64,000 nt of DNA from the NCBI GenBank assembly GCA_947500135.1, contig CANMQX010000010.1, positions 1-64,000 on the forward strand, in the 5' to 3' direction. Under the pieces are notes generated by a model, which did not search any database, was not told the DNA's origin, and worked only from the letters and a program-made list of their open reading frames with translations. Position numbers and translations under genes: made by a program. This DNA is from an uncultured Paracoccaceae bacterium. Its GTDB lineage: Bacteria; Pseudomonadota; Alphaproteobacteria; Rhodobacterales; Rhodobacteraceae. Shown here one piece after another: positions 1-8,147 of this stretch (positions are counted from its first letter, which is position 1; every line of letters begins with the position of its first letter).

Positions 1-81
1 TCACGCCCCAAGGCGCGCCAACAACTGGCCGACTTTTGCTCCGCCCCAATGGCAGACTTTTACGCCGCCGTTGACAATTGA
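1..81 (+). CDS. 3' end of an unidentified protein (partial)
   Basis: Frame 1 is open from the first base to a TGA at 79-81. It reads as a plausible C-terminus with alanine, aspartate and aromatic residues (ADFCSAPMADFYAAVDN at the end) and codons that resemble the neighbours. Only 26 residues are visible, so neither the family nor the true frame can be confirmed. It could equally be a chance open frame. Confidence 0.3.
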   Translation, partial: SRPKARQQLADFCSAPMADFYAAVDN

Positions 82-357
82 CTGAGCCTGAACACCTAAT
101 GCAGCGAGTAGTTCCACAACTGATCGGGCTTCAGCTAACGAGTTAGATATCCCCGAAATGGGTACGAATTCATGGCATAATCGGACGTTCGAAGACTAGA
201 CGCATAAAGCTACCGTTGTTCGCTGTCGGAATGTGCGAACTCCCGCAACCAATGAAAACGAACGCCCTGCAGTTAGCCCTGCGGGGCGTTGTTCGTTTCC
301 ATAAACCATTTCCGTGATCGCGCCCGCTTTCGGGGGCCAGAGCAAAATGTTGATCAT
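82..357. other. Intergenic region with no gene recognised
   Basis: No convincing coding frame or RNA gene is visible between the partial frame ending at 81 and the znuB stop at 358. The only clear structure is the hairpin at 262-289. The composition is less GC-rich than the surrounding genes. Confidence 0.5.
262..289 (-). terminator. Probable terminator of the zur-znuCB operon
   Basis: An 11-bp stem with one G-T wobble (ACGCCCTGCAG pairing with CTGCGGGGCGT) encloses a six-base loop. Read on the minus strand it lies about 70 bases after the znuB stop and is followed by a T-rich run (CGTTTTCATT). The longer flanks AACGAAC and GTTCGTT also pair across it. Confidence 0.6.
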
Positions 358-1152
358 TTATCCCGAAGCGCTGAAGCTCTTGATCACACCGGATCCGACG
401 AACGTTATCGCCGCCACGCAGACGATTGTGGGCCCTGCTGGCGTGTCGAACACAAAGGCTGCGCGCAGGCCCACAATGGCCGACAGCATCCCGATCAAAC
501 CGGCAGCGATAGCCATTCCTTCGGGCGTTCGGGACAATGGCCGCGCGGCAGCGGCTGGAATGATCAGCATGGCGGCGATCAGCAGCACCCCAACCACTTT
601 GATTGCGACGGCCACTGTGATGGCCAGTGCCACTGTCAGAACCAGTTGTTCGCGTTTGGGGTCAATCCCGCTGGCATGGGCCAGATCCTCGTTCAGCGTT
701 GCGGTCAACAGGGCCGACCAGCGCCAGCTGATCAGCGCCACGACCAGCCCTGCCCCGCCCCAGATCACCGCGAGGTCACCGCGTGAGACCGCAAGGATAT
801 CGCCAAAGAGATATGCCATCAGGTCAATCCGCACGCCGGAGAGAAACGACACCGCAACAAGCCCGAAGGCGAGCGCGGAATGGGCCAGTACACCCAGCAA
901 TGTATCCATCGCATATCCCCGCCCCGATAGCAGGCTGACCGTCAGCGCCATCAGTAATGCCACGGCCATTGTGCCAATGAAGATCGACATCGAAAATGCC
1001 AGCGACAGGGCCACACCCAGGATCGCGGCATGCGCCGTCGCATCCCCAAAATATGCCATCCGCCGCCAGACGACGAAACATCCCAGGGGTGCGGCTGCAA
1101 GGGCCACGCCGATACCGGCCAAGGCGGAGCGCAGCATAAAATCATCAAGCAT
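358..1152 (-). CDS. znuB: Zinc ABC transporter permease ZnuB
   Basis: A 264-residue inner-membrane permease of the ABC-3 family that moves zinc released by ZnuA across the cytoplasmic membrane. The protein is almost entirely hydrophobic helices, and it has the family's usual length and its early conserved stretch (WRRMAYFGDATAHAAILG, near residues 29-46). Its ATG overlaps the znuC stop by one base (TAATG), so the two genes are translationally coupled. Expected to be repressed by Zur through the operator near 2418-2464. Manganese or iron permeases share the fold, but the zur and znuA neighbours point to zinc. Confidence 0.93.
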   Translation of the reverse strand: MLDDFMLRSALAGIGVALAAAPLGCFVVWRRMAYFGDATAHAAILGVALSLAFSMSIFIGTMAVALLMALTVSLLSGRGYAMDTLLGVLAHSALAFGLVAVSFLSGVRIDLMAYLFGDILAVSRGDLAVIWGGAGLVVALISWRWSALLTATLNEDLAHASGIDPKREQLVLTVALAITVAVAIKVVGVLLIAAMLIIPAAAARPLSRTPEGMAIAAGLIGMLSAIVGLRAAFVFDTPAGPTIVCVAAITFVGSGVIKSFSASG

Positions 1153-1907
1153 TATTCTGCGGCCTCGGTGTGATTGTGGTCGTGGCTATGATCGTCATGG
1201 TCATGCCCATGATCATGTTCATGCCGGTACAGCGCCAATGCGCCGCCTGTTCCTGTCCCGAACAGCGCACGGTATTCCGGCGCGGATGCGACAACGGCGG
1301 GCGTGCCTTCGCAGCAGACATGGCCGTTGAGGCACACAACCCTGTCGGACGCACTCATCACCACATGCAATTCATGACTGATCATCAGAACGGCGCAGCC
1401 AGTGTCCTGCCGCACCTTTTCGATCTGCTGGTAAAACGAGGCTGATCCGCGTTGGTCGAGCCCTTGGGTCGCTTCGTCCAACAGCAACAAATCAGGTTTT
1501 CCGATCAATGCACGCGCCAGCAGCACCCGCTGGAACTGCCCGCCCGAAAGCTGTGATAATTGCGCCTTGGACAGATCCGGCACACCTGCCTGTTTCAGGA
1601 CGTCATCGATTTGTACCCCGGTCACACCGCCGGGCAATTTCAGAAACCGCGCCACGGTGATCGGCAATGTTACATCAATATGCAGCTTTTGCGGGACATA
1701 TCCGATTGTCACGTCGCGCCCGCGCATCACACTTCCCTTGATCGGCCGCACCGCACCGATAATCGCCCGCAGCAGGCTGGTTTTGCCAGACCCGTTCGGG
1801 CCGACAATCGTCACGATCTCGCCCGGGTCAACATGCAAGGACACCCGCGACAGCACAGTCCTTGCGCCGTAACGGACGCTGAGGTCTTTCACCTGAACGA
1901 GGCTCAT
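1152..1907 (-). CDS. znuC: Zinc ABC transporter ATPase ZnuC, His-rich tail
   Basis: A 251-residue ATPase that powers the ZnuABC zinc importer. The Walker A motif (GPNGSGKTSLL, about residues 36-46), the signature LSGGQFQRVLLARAL and the Walker B motif LLLLDEAT are all present. The last 25 residues form an unusual histidine/aspartate tail (repeats such as HDHGHDHDDHSHDHNH), which may bind or sense zinc at the ATPase. That role is an inference. The start overlaps the zur stop by four bases (ATGA), and the stop overlaps the znuB start by one base, giving a compact zur-znuC-znuB operon. Confidence 0.94.
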   Translation of the reverse strand: MSLVQVKDLSVRYGARTVLSRVSLHVDPGEIVTIVGPNGSGKTSLLRAIIGAVRPIKGSVMRGRDVTIGYVPQKLHIDVTLPITVARFLKLPGGVTGVQIDDVLKQAGVPDLSKAQLSQLSGGQFQRVLLARALIGKPDLLLLDEATQGLDQRGSASFYQQIEKVRQDTGCAVLMISHELHVVMSASDRVVCLNGHVCCEGTPAVVASAPEYRALFGTGTGGALALYRHEHDHGHDHDDHSHDHNHTEAAE

Positions 1908-2419
1908 GCGTCGGCCTTGTCAACGCAGGCGGGGCAAACGCCTTCGGCCTCAACCACGGTGCGTTCGATCCGGAAACCGGTGGCGCGGGCGGCGTCCCCC
2001 AACGCGCCGCGTGCAGGCGACGATTGTGTTTCAGCCACGGCATCGCAAAGACGGCAAATCATAAATGCAGGTGTGTGCGATTGGCTGGGATGGACGCAGG
2101 CAATAAAGGCGTTCAGCCGCTCGATCTTATGGGCCAGACCGTTTGCGACCAGAAAATCCAATGCGCGATATGCAACAGGCGGCTGTGACCCAAACCCGCC
2201 CTCACGCAGCCGGTCCAATATCGTATATGCGCCAAGCGCGCGGTGTTCTTGCAACAGGATTTCCAGCACCTTGCGCCGCACGGGCGTAAAACGCAGCCCC
2301 TCAGCCGCACAACGCGCCTCTGCCGCGGCAAGCGCATCGGTCACGCAGGCACCGTGGTCATGATGCGTGAACCCAAGGGGGCCGTCGCCGCTGTCGCGTT
2401 TTTTGGAGTCACTTGTCAT
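1904..2419 (-). CDS. zur: Zinc uptake regulator Zur (Fur family)
   Basis: A 171-residue Fur-family repressor expected to bind DNA when zinc-loaded and to switch off zinc uptake. Two CxxC pairs (C122/C125 and C162/C165) form the structural zinc site typical of the family, after an N-terminal winged helix whose core includes GLRFTPVRRKVLEILLQ. A short N-terminal extension carries HHDHGAC, which is not universal in the family. It is the first gene of the minus-strand operon with znuC and znuB and is divergent from znuA across a 56-base gap holding Zur-like sites, so it is probably autoregulated. Confidence 0.92.
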   Translation of the reverse strand: MTSDSKKRDSGDGPLGFTHHDHGACVTDALAAAEARCAAEGLRFTPVRRKVLEILLQEHRALGAYTILDRLREGGFGSQPPVAYRALDFLVANGLAHKIERLNAFIACVHPSQSHTPAFMICRLCDAVAETQSSPARGALGDAARATGFRIERTVVEAEGVCPACVDKADA

Positions 2420-2464
2420 GTTATTACATTTCGTCTATCTGGCCTGTAATGTTATAAGATCACA
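2418..2464. promoter_or_regulatory. Zur operator region between zur and znuA
   Basis: The gap contains TGTAATGTTATAAGATCACA at 2445-2464, which shares TGTAATGTTAT with the reverse complement of the perfect palindrome at 5026-5042. A second related copy, AATGTAATAACATG on the minus strand, overlaps the zur start at about 2418-2431. Two sites serving the two divergent promoters is the simplest reading. Zur binding is inferred from context. Confidence 0.7.
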
Positions 2465-2475
2465 CGGAGACTCCA

Positions 2476-3477
2476 ATGTCCAGAACGCTTACCGCCCTCT
2501 CACTTACGGCTGTTTTGATGGGGGGTGCCGCTTTTGCAGATGCACCACAGGTTGCTGTTGATATCGCACCCGTGCATTCGCTGGTCGCCCGTGTGATGGA
2601 CGGTGTCGGCACGCCCGATCTGATCGTGCAACCCGGTGCCAGCCCGCATGAATACAGCCTGCGCCCGTCCGAGGCGGCCGCATTGCAGGACGCCGATCTT
2701 GTGTTCTGGATCGGCCCTGATCTGACACCATGGCTGACAGACACGCTTGAAACTCTCGCCCCGGATGCGGCTGTTACGACCTTGCTAGAGGCTGACGGCA
2801 CGATTGAGCTGGCGTTTCGCGAAAGCGCATTGTTCGAGGCGCATAACCACGATGACCATGACGCACATGGCGATGATGATCACGCGGACCATGATGATGA
2901 GGACGGTCACAAAGATCATGATGACCATGACCACGAGGAAGCCGGGCATGACGGGCATGATCATGGCTCGCATGACCCCCATGCGTGGCTGTCGCCGCAG
3001 AATGCTAAGACATGGCTGAATGTGGTTGCGGGCCAACTGTCTGCCGCTGACCCTGATAACGCGGGTGCGTATTTTGCAAATGCGGCCGCTGGTCGTGCCG
3101 AAATCGAGGCCTTGATTGGTGACGTGAACGCCACGCTGGACCCGGTGCGTGACGGTCAGTTCGTCGTGTTTCATGACGCATATCAGTATTTTGAAACCGA
3201 TTTTGACTTTCCGGCATCTGGTGCAATCTCAATTGGCGACGCGTCTGACCCGAGCCCGGCACGGATTGCAGAAATTCAGGCACGGATCGCTGATGAGGGG
3301 ATCGATTGCGTTCTGGCAGAACCGCAGTTCAACCCGGGCCTTGTCGAAACGGTTCTGGACGGGACATCGGCACAGACCGGCATTCTTGATCCGCTTGGCT
3401 CTGATCTGGAACCGGGATCGTCGTTGTACCCGCAACTGATCCGAAACCTGTCAACCGCCCTTGCGGGCTGCATGTAG
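2476..3477 (+). CDS. znuA: Zinc ABC transporter substrate-binding protein ZnuA
   Basis: A 333-residue periplasmic zinc-binding protein that delivers zinc to ZnuB. A signal peptide covers about residues 1-21. Metal ligands expected for the cluster-9 family are visible: H58 (GASPHEY), H169 (DPHAW), a later FHDAYQYFE and the acidic DPLGSD. Between about residues 121 and 169 lies the charged His/Asp loop that marks zinc rather than manganese binders. Divergent from zur and preceded by Zur-like sites. The next gene starts 8 bases downstream. Confidence 0.94.
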   Translation: MSRTLTALSLTAVLMGGAAFADAPQVAVDIAPVHSLVARVMDGVGTPDLIVQPGASPHEYSLRPSEAAALQDADLVFWIGPDLTPWLTDTLETLAPDAAVTTLLEADGTIELAFRESALFEAHNHDDHDAHGDDDHADHDDEDGHKDHDDHDHEEAGHDGHDHGSHDPHAWLSPQNAKTWLNVVAGQLSAADPDNAGAYFANAAAGRAEIEALIGDVNATLDPVRDGQFVVFHDAYQYFETDFDFPASGAISIGDASDPSPARIAEIQARIADEGIDCVLAEPQFNPGLVETVLDGTSAQTGILDPLGSDLEPGSSLYPQLIRNLSTALAGCM

Positions 3478-3484
3478 CGGCGGC

Positions 3485-4132
3485 GTGTTGCGCATCTTTT
3501 GGACCATTCTACTGATTGCGATGTGCCTTGGCGGAACGGCCAAGGCACATCCGCATGTGTTTGTGGATGCGCGCACCGGGTTCATTTTCGATGGTGATGG
3601 GCACCTGAATGCGCTGCGAATTTCATGGACTTATGACGAATTCACGACGCTTATTCTGTTTGAATCCCTGAATTTGGACAAGGACGGCGATGGCCTGTTC
3701 AATGATGCAGACCGCGTCGCCGTGATCGAGGGTGAAACCAACTGGGATCCAGAGTATAAAGGTGACGTCTACCTTGAAATTGCAGGGCAGGATTATCCGC
3801 TGGAACGCCCCGAATCTGCGGCTGTCACGCTTGCAAACAATCAGGTTGAAGTGTCGTTTGACCTGCCTTTGTCGCAGCCAGTTCGGATGGGTGACACCCC
3901 TGCTGTCCTGCGCCTTTATGACCCGATTTTCTTTTACGCCTACACCATTCTGCCCGCCACCGACCCAATAGCGTTACCGCAGGGCTGTGAGGCACAGATC
4001 GTATCCTTTGAACCGGACGCCGCCGAAAGCGCCTTGCAGGAAAAGCTCGCCGCATTGGGGCGCGAGGAAACGCCGAGCAAGCAGAATGTCGGGCGCCTGT
4101 TTTCTGACGAGGTTCAGCTGACATGCGGCTAA
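3485..4132 (+). CDS. DUF1007 family periplasmic protein
   Basis: A DUF1007 (COG3683-type) protein of about 215 residues. The N-terminus is a signal peptide ending in TAKA, followed immediately by HPHVFVDARTGF, the conserved mature start that places two histidines at the N-terminus. An acidic stretch DKDGDGLFNDAD follows. The frame is open from 3461, but GTG 3485 gives a clean signal peptide and only an 8-base gap after znuA. DUF1007 genes usually sit next to NicO transporters, as here. The biochemical role is unknown; a periplasmic metal-handling partner of the next gene is an inference. Confidence 0.82.
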   Translation: MLRIFWTILLIAMCLGGTAKAHPHVFVDARTGFIFDGDGHLNALRISWTYDEFTTLILFESLNLDKDGDGLFNDADRVAVIEGETNWDPEYKGDVYLEIAGQDYPLERPESAAVTLANNQVEVSFDLPLSQPVRMGDTPAVLRLYDPIFFYAYTILPATDPIALPQGCEAQIVSFEPDAAESALQEKLAALGREETPSKQNVGRLFSDEVQLTCG

Positions 4133-5004
4133 AGCTTGGTGTTATCGTGTGTTGCATCCTGGCCGTCGCTGCCGCTGCGTGGGCCTTTGTACCATGGTTT
4201 GAGATGCAGCGATGGGCGGCTGGTGAACAGCGCATGTTCCAAAATGCGATGGCCGGTGCATTGCGCGGCATTCAGGCCGGTGATCCGCAAGCCGTCTGGA
4301 CATTATGTGGCGCGACCGCTGCATATGGTTTTTTCCATGCGCTTGGCCCGGGGCACGGAAAGGTGCTGATTGGCGGGGCTGCATTGGCCAGCGGTGTGAC
4401 CCTAAAACGCCTGAGCGTTTTGACAGTGCTATCCAGCTTGGCACAGGCGGCAACGGCTATTGTGTTAGTTGGCGGGCTCGTTTTTCTTTTGCAAATGCAG
4501 TCGGGTGACTTGGCTGCGATGACCGAACGCTGGCTTGCGCCTGCAAGCTATGCAGCGATTGCCGTGATCGGTGCTGTGCTGGTGTTTCGGGGCGCACGGA
4601 TTTTGCACAGGATGGGTCAGGCCAGACATGCGGCGCATGGTTGCTGTGGCCATGCCCACGGCCCCAGCGTGACGGAAGTTGCCACCTTGCATTCGGCCCG
4701 CGATGCTGTGGCGCTTATCGCCAGTATCGCAATCAGGCCCTGCACCGGGGCGCTGTTTGTTCTGGTCATCGCGGCCCGGTTTGATGCTTTCGCGGTGGGA
4801 TGCCTTGCGGTGATCACGATGGGGTTTGGGACTGCGGCGTTCAACCTGACGGTTGCCACCTCTGGCGTGGCCGCGCGATGGCTGGCCGCGTTTGGTGCGC
4901 GTGATCGGACCGCCATGCAAACCGTATCGGCCACGCTACACGTCACGGGCGGCACCCTGATCGTCGCCATGAGCATGGGCATGTTGTTGCCCTATCTAAG
5001 TTAA
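4123..5004 (+). CDS. NicO-type (RcnA/HoxN-like) metal transporter
   Basis: A 293-residue membrane protein of the nickel/cobalt transporter NicO family. It carries the diagnostic HALGPGHGK motif at residues 72-80, about six hydrophobic helices, and a short Cys/His loop (HAAHGCCGHAHG, about residues 174-185) before the second half. It overlaps the DUF1007 gene by 10 bases, so they are co-translated, and it lies in the apparent znuA operon. Standard annotation would be nickel/cobalt efflux, but transcription with zinc uptake genes suggests zinc transport under limitation. Direction and metal cannot be read from sequence. Confidence 0.82.
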   Translation: MRLKLGVIVCCILAVAAAAWAFVPWFEMQRWAAGEQRMFQNAMAGALRGIQAGDPQAVWTLCGATAAYGFFHALGPGHGKVLIGGAALASGVTLKRLSVLTVLSSLAQAATAIVLVGGLVFLLQMQSGDLAAMTERWLAPASYAAIAVIGAVLVFRGARILHRMGQARHAAHGCCGHAHGPSVTEVATLHSARDAVALIASIAIRPCTGALFVLVIAARFDAFAVGCLAVITMGFGTAAFNLTVATSGVAARWLAAFGARDRTAMQTVSATLHVTGGTLIVAMSMGMLLPYLS

Positions 5005-5025
5005 GGCGTCTTGCTTTCTCAATAA

Positions 5026-5042
5026 ATGTTATGTCATAACAT
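5026..5042. promoter_or_regulatory. Perfect 17-bp Zur-like palindrome
   Basis: ATGTTATGTCATAACAT is a perfect palindrome around a central T. Its flank extends the match with the znuA-side site (TGTAATGTTAT on the minus strand). It lies 46 bases before the CobW-type gene at 5089 and 21 bases after the NicO gene, so the GTPase gene likely has its own Zur-controlled promoter. Confidence 0.75.
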
Positions 5043-5088
5043 TACATCTCATCAAATAGAGTTCACTTCTTTCAAGGATACGCACCCA

Positions 5089-6297
5089 ATGGCCGAAAAA
5101 CTTCCTGTCACCGTCCTTTCTGGTTTTCTTGGCGCGGGGAAGACCACGCTGCTTAACCGCGTGTTGAACAACCGCGATGGTCGCCGCGTTGCCGTGATCG
5201 TCAACGACATGTCAGAGGTGAATATCGATGCCGATCTTGTGCGGGCCGATACTGAGCTTAGCCGCACCGATGAAACACTGGTCGAAATGTCAAACGGGTG
5301 CATCTGTTGCACGCTGCGAGATGATCTTCTGGCAGAGGTCCGCAGGCTGGCATCTGAAGCACGCTTTGACTATCTGTTGATCGAATCCACCGGCATTTCC
5401 GAGCCTTTGCCCGTCGCCGCCACTTTCGATTTTCGTGATGAGGATGGGATCAGCCTGTCTGACGTTGCCCGGCTGGATACGATGGTAACGGTTGTGGACG
5501 CGGTGAACCTGCTGCGCGACTATTCCAGCCATGATTTCCTACGCGACCGGGGCGAGGTGCTGGGCCAGGATGATGAGCGTACATTGGTGAATTTGTTGGT
5601 TGAACAGATCGAATTTGCCGATGTTGTTGTGCTGAACAAGGTCGCCGATGCCGAACCCCATCAAGTGGAAGCCGCCCGCCAGATCATCCGCAGCCTGAAC
5701 GCCGACACAAGGATCATCGAAACAACCCATTCGGATGTACCTGCCGATGCCATTCTGAACACAGGGCTGTTCGACTTTGACAAGGCGCATGAACATCCGA
5801 TGTGGGCCAAAGAGCTGTATGGCTTTGCCGATCACGTCCCTGAAACCGAAGAATACGGCGTTGCGTCATTTGTTTACCGCGCGCGCCGACCGTTCGAGCC
5901 CGAAAAAATCATGTCGGTGCTGAATGGCGATCTGGGGGGCGTGATCCGTGCCAAGGGGCATTTCTGGATCGCAACCCGCCCCGATTGGGTGGCAGAGTTT
6001 TCATTGGCTGGGGCGCTGTCATCAATCAAACCGTTGGGCACATGGTGGGCATCGGTCCCAGAAGATCGCTGGCCCCGGCACGAGAGTATTGAGAGCTACA
6101 TGACCGCGCATTGGCAAGAACCGTGGGGCGACCGGCGGCAAGAGCTTGTGTTTATCGGGTCCGGCATCGACTGGGCCGACATCAAGGCACGGCTTGATGC
6201 AGCCCTTGTGCCAGAAGACGTAGCATCATCGCCAGACGCCCTGCCCGATTTTCCAGATCCTTTCCCGTCCTGGCGCATGGCGGAACAGGCGGCATGA
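5089..6297 (+). CDS. CobW/COG0523 GTPase, probable zinc metallochaperone
   Basis: A 402-residue GTPase of the CobW/COG0523 family (ZigA/YciC/ZNG1 type), which passes metal to client enzymes at the cost of GTP. It shows the Walker A motif [12 protein letters not shown] (residues 11-22), the metal motif GCICC (C71, C73, C74), ESTGISEP and the guanine motif NKVAD. The C-terminal CobW domain follows from about residue 270. The frame is open upstream to 5026, but that would begin inside the palindrome, so ATG 5089 after CAAGGATA is preferred. Zur context favours zinc over cobalamin. Confidence 0.88.
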   Translation: MAEKLPVTVLSGFLGAGKTTLLNRVLNNRDGRRVAVIVNDMSEVNIDADLVRADTELSRTDETLVEMSNGCICCTLRDDLLAEVRRLASEARFDYLLIESTGISEPLPVAATFDFRDEDGISLSDVARLDTMVTVVDAVNLLRDYSSHDFLRDRGEVLGQDDERTLVNLLVEQIEFADVVVLNKVADAEPHQVEAARQIIRSLNADTRIIETTHSDVPADAILNTGLFDFDKAHEHPMWAKELYGFADHVPETEEYGVASFVYRARRPFEPEKIMSVLNGDLGGVIRAKGHFWIATRPDWVAEFSLAGALSSIKPLGTWWASVPEDRWPRHESIESYMTAHWQEPWGDRRQELVFIGSGIDWADIKARLDAALVPEDVASSPDALPDFPDPFPSWRMAEQAA

Positions 6298-6351
6298 CCG
6301 TGGCGTAGGCGGGTGCCAGCAGCTGATCGAAGGATCGGGTGAAGCCCGGGG

Positions 6352-6789
6352 TCAGGACGCCAACCCGCCCGTCTCAGCCACCCATTTAGCCAGCCGTCCG
6401 CCATAGGTCGGCACACGGTTTGGCAGCCCGACAAACGCATCCATGTCGTACAGCGTCCAGCGCTGTCCTTCGTCACCGAACACGATGTCGTCCACCGCTG
6501 TCACGGGCATTTGCGCGACAAAGAATGCATTCCATTTGGTTGGGTCCGTGCTGGACGGGAACGCGCTTTCCCACAGCACGGCTTCGGGGGGCAGGATCAG
6601 CCCCAATTCCTCCTCCAACTCGCGCGCCACGGTCTGAAATGTCGTCTCATCGCCTTCGCGCCCACCCCCGGGCAGATCCCACAGGTTCGGATAATGGATA
6701 TGGGGGAAATCGTCGCGCAGGATGCTGACAATCCGGTCGCCCAGAAACAGCGCGACCTTCGCACCCTGATGCACCCCCGTTGTTCTCAT
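6352..6789 (-). CDS. Nudix hydrolase
   Basis: A 145-residue Nudix hydrolase acting on a nucleoside diphosphate linked to another moiety. The Nudix box spans residues 42-64 and matches Gx5Ex7REUxEExGU exactly, ending RELEEELGL. The length is that of a single-domain enzyme such as a MutT-like pyrophosphatase. The substrate cannot be told from sequence. Convergent with the CobW gene and divergent from dinB, whose start lies 25 bases away, so a shared promoter region is likely. Confidence 0.85.
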   Translation of the reverse strand: MRTTGVHQGAKVALFLGDRIVSILRDDFPHIHYPNLWDLPGGGREGDETTFQTVARELEEELGLILPPEAVLWESAFPSSTDPTKWNAFFVAQMPVTAVDDIVFGDEGQRWTLYDMDAFVGLPNRVPTYGGRLAKWVAETGGLAS

Positions 6790-6814
6790 ATCCTTCGCCC
6801 TTTAGACTGTGCCT

Positions 6815-8068
6815 ATGCCCGCAATTTGCCGCGATTGTCTGACCACATTTGACAGCGAAACCCGCTGTCCGCAATGCCGCAGCCCACGGGTGACGCGGCA
6901 CCCTGAACTGTTCGACCTCAGCATCGCCCATATGGATTGCGATGCATTCTACGCCTCTGTGGAAAAGCGCGACAACCCGGAACTGGCCGACAAGCCCGTC
7001 ATTATCGGCGGCGGGCGGCGCGGCGTGGTGTCCACCGCCTGCTATGTCGCTCGGATCAAGGGCGTCAAATCGGCGATGCCCATGTTCAAGGCGTTGAAGC
7101 TGTGCCCCGAAGCCGTTGTCGTCCGCCCGCGGTTCGACGCCTATGTCGAAGCCTCCCGCGCGATCCGGGCGATGATGGATGAACTGACCCCGGTGGTTGA
7201 ACCGCTGTCTCTGGACGAGGCTTTCATGGACCTGACCGGCACCGCCCGCCTGCATCATGCGCCCCCAGCCGTGATGCTGGCACGGCTGGTCAAGCGGATG
7301 AAATCCGAGATTGGGCTGACCGGGTCCATTGGCCTGTCCCATAACAAATTTCTGGCCAAGGTCGCCTCTGACCTCGATAAACCACGTGGGTTTTCGATTA
7401 TCGGAAAGGCGGAAACCACCGCCTTTCTGCGCCCCAAATCGGTGCGTCTGATCTGGGGGATCGGCCCTGCGGCACAGACCAGCCTGAACAATGCAGGCAT
7501 CCGCACTTTCGACGATCTGCTGCGCTGGGACCGGCGCGATCTGCATGACCGTTTCGGGGGGATGGGCGAACGGCTTTATTCTCTGGCGCGGGGCGAAGAC
7601 GGGCGGCGGATCAGCGCCCATACTCCGGTCAAGACATTGTCAAATGAAATGACATTCAACGAAGACACCAGTAATGCGGACATTCTGGACGGCCATATCT
7701 GGCGGATGTCCGAAAAGGTCAGCGCGCGGGCAAAGGCCAAGGACAAGGCAGGGCGGGTTGTGACGCTGAAACTGAAAACCCATGATTTCAAAGGGATCAC
7801 CAAACGGTTGAGCCTGCATCACCCAACCCAGATCGCCGACACGATCTATCGGACGGCACGCGGGTTATTCGATCAGGTTGGGGACAAAGGACCATATCGG
7901 CTGCTGGGTGTCGGCCTGTCCGACATCACATCTGCCGACGGGGCCGACCGCGAAGGTGACCTGCTTGACCCCGAGGCCGGCAAACGGGCAGAGGCAGAAA
8001 AAGCCGCCGACCTGATCCGGCAGAAATTCGGGGCGGATGCGATTATTAAGGGGCGGGCTTTGCGGTAG
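6815..8068 (+). CDS. dinB: DNA polymerase IV (DinB) with N-terminal zinc ribbon
   Basis: A 417-residue Y-family translesion polymerase. Catalytic acidic residues lie in AHMDCDAFYASVE (D41) and in SLDEAFMD. The little-finger domain follows after about residue 260. Before the catalytic core is a 30-residue extension with C5-x2-C8 and C18-x2-C21, a probable zinc ribbon absent from E. coli DinB. ATG 6815 is preferred over the in-frame GTG at 6809, because it begins just before the cysteine pair. Divergent from the Nudix gene. No LexA-type box was identified. Confidence 0.92.
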   Translation: MPAICRDCLTTFDSETRCPQCRSPRVTRHPELFDLSIAHMDCDAFYASVEKRDNPELADKPVIIGGGRRGVVSTACYVARIKGVKSAMPMFKALKLCPEAVVVRPRFDAYVEASRAIRAMMDELTPVVEPLSLDEAFMDLTGTARLHHAPPAVMLARLVKRMKSEIGLTGSIGLSHNKFLAKVASDLDKPRGFSIIGKAETTAFLRPKSVRLIWGIGPAAQTSLNNAGIRTFDDLLRWDRRDLHDRFGGMGERLYSLARGEDGRRISAHTPVKTLSNEMTFNEDTSNADILDGHIWRMSEKVSARAKAKDKAGRVVTLKLKTHDFKGITKRLSLHHPTQIADTIYRTARGLFDQVGDKGPYRLLGVGLSDITSADGADREGDLLDPEAGKRAEAEKAADLIRQKFGADAIIKGRALR

Positions 8069-8094
8069 TCGAAGCCAGCGAATTATGTGGAAAT

Positions 8095-8125
8095 AGATAA
8101 TTGTGCTATTCTTCCCAGATAATTG
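8095..8125 (+). repeat. Paired direct repeat AGATAATTG upstream of a hypothetical gene
   Basis: AGATAATTG occurs at 8095-8103 and again at 8117-8125, exactly 22 bases apart, about two helical turns. The pair lies between dinB and the secreted-protein gene at 8148, in AT-rich DNA. It could be an activator or repressor site. No regulator is identified. Confidence 0.35.
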
Positions 8126-8147
8126 ATTCCTTTTTTATGGTTTTACA

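Noticed and set aside
1560-2363. Large plus-strand frame opposite znuC and zur
   Set aside because: Its composition is that of a shadow frame; znuC and zur have full motif sets on the other strand.
4123-5004. Calling the NicO protein a nickel/cobalt exporter RcnA
   Set aside because: The motif supports the family only; the operon position beside znuA and Zur-like sites argues against a specific Ni/Co efflux name.
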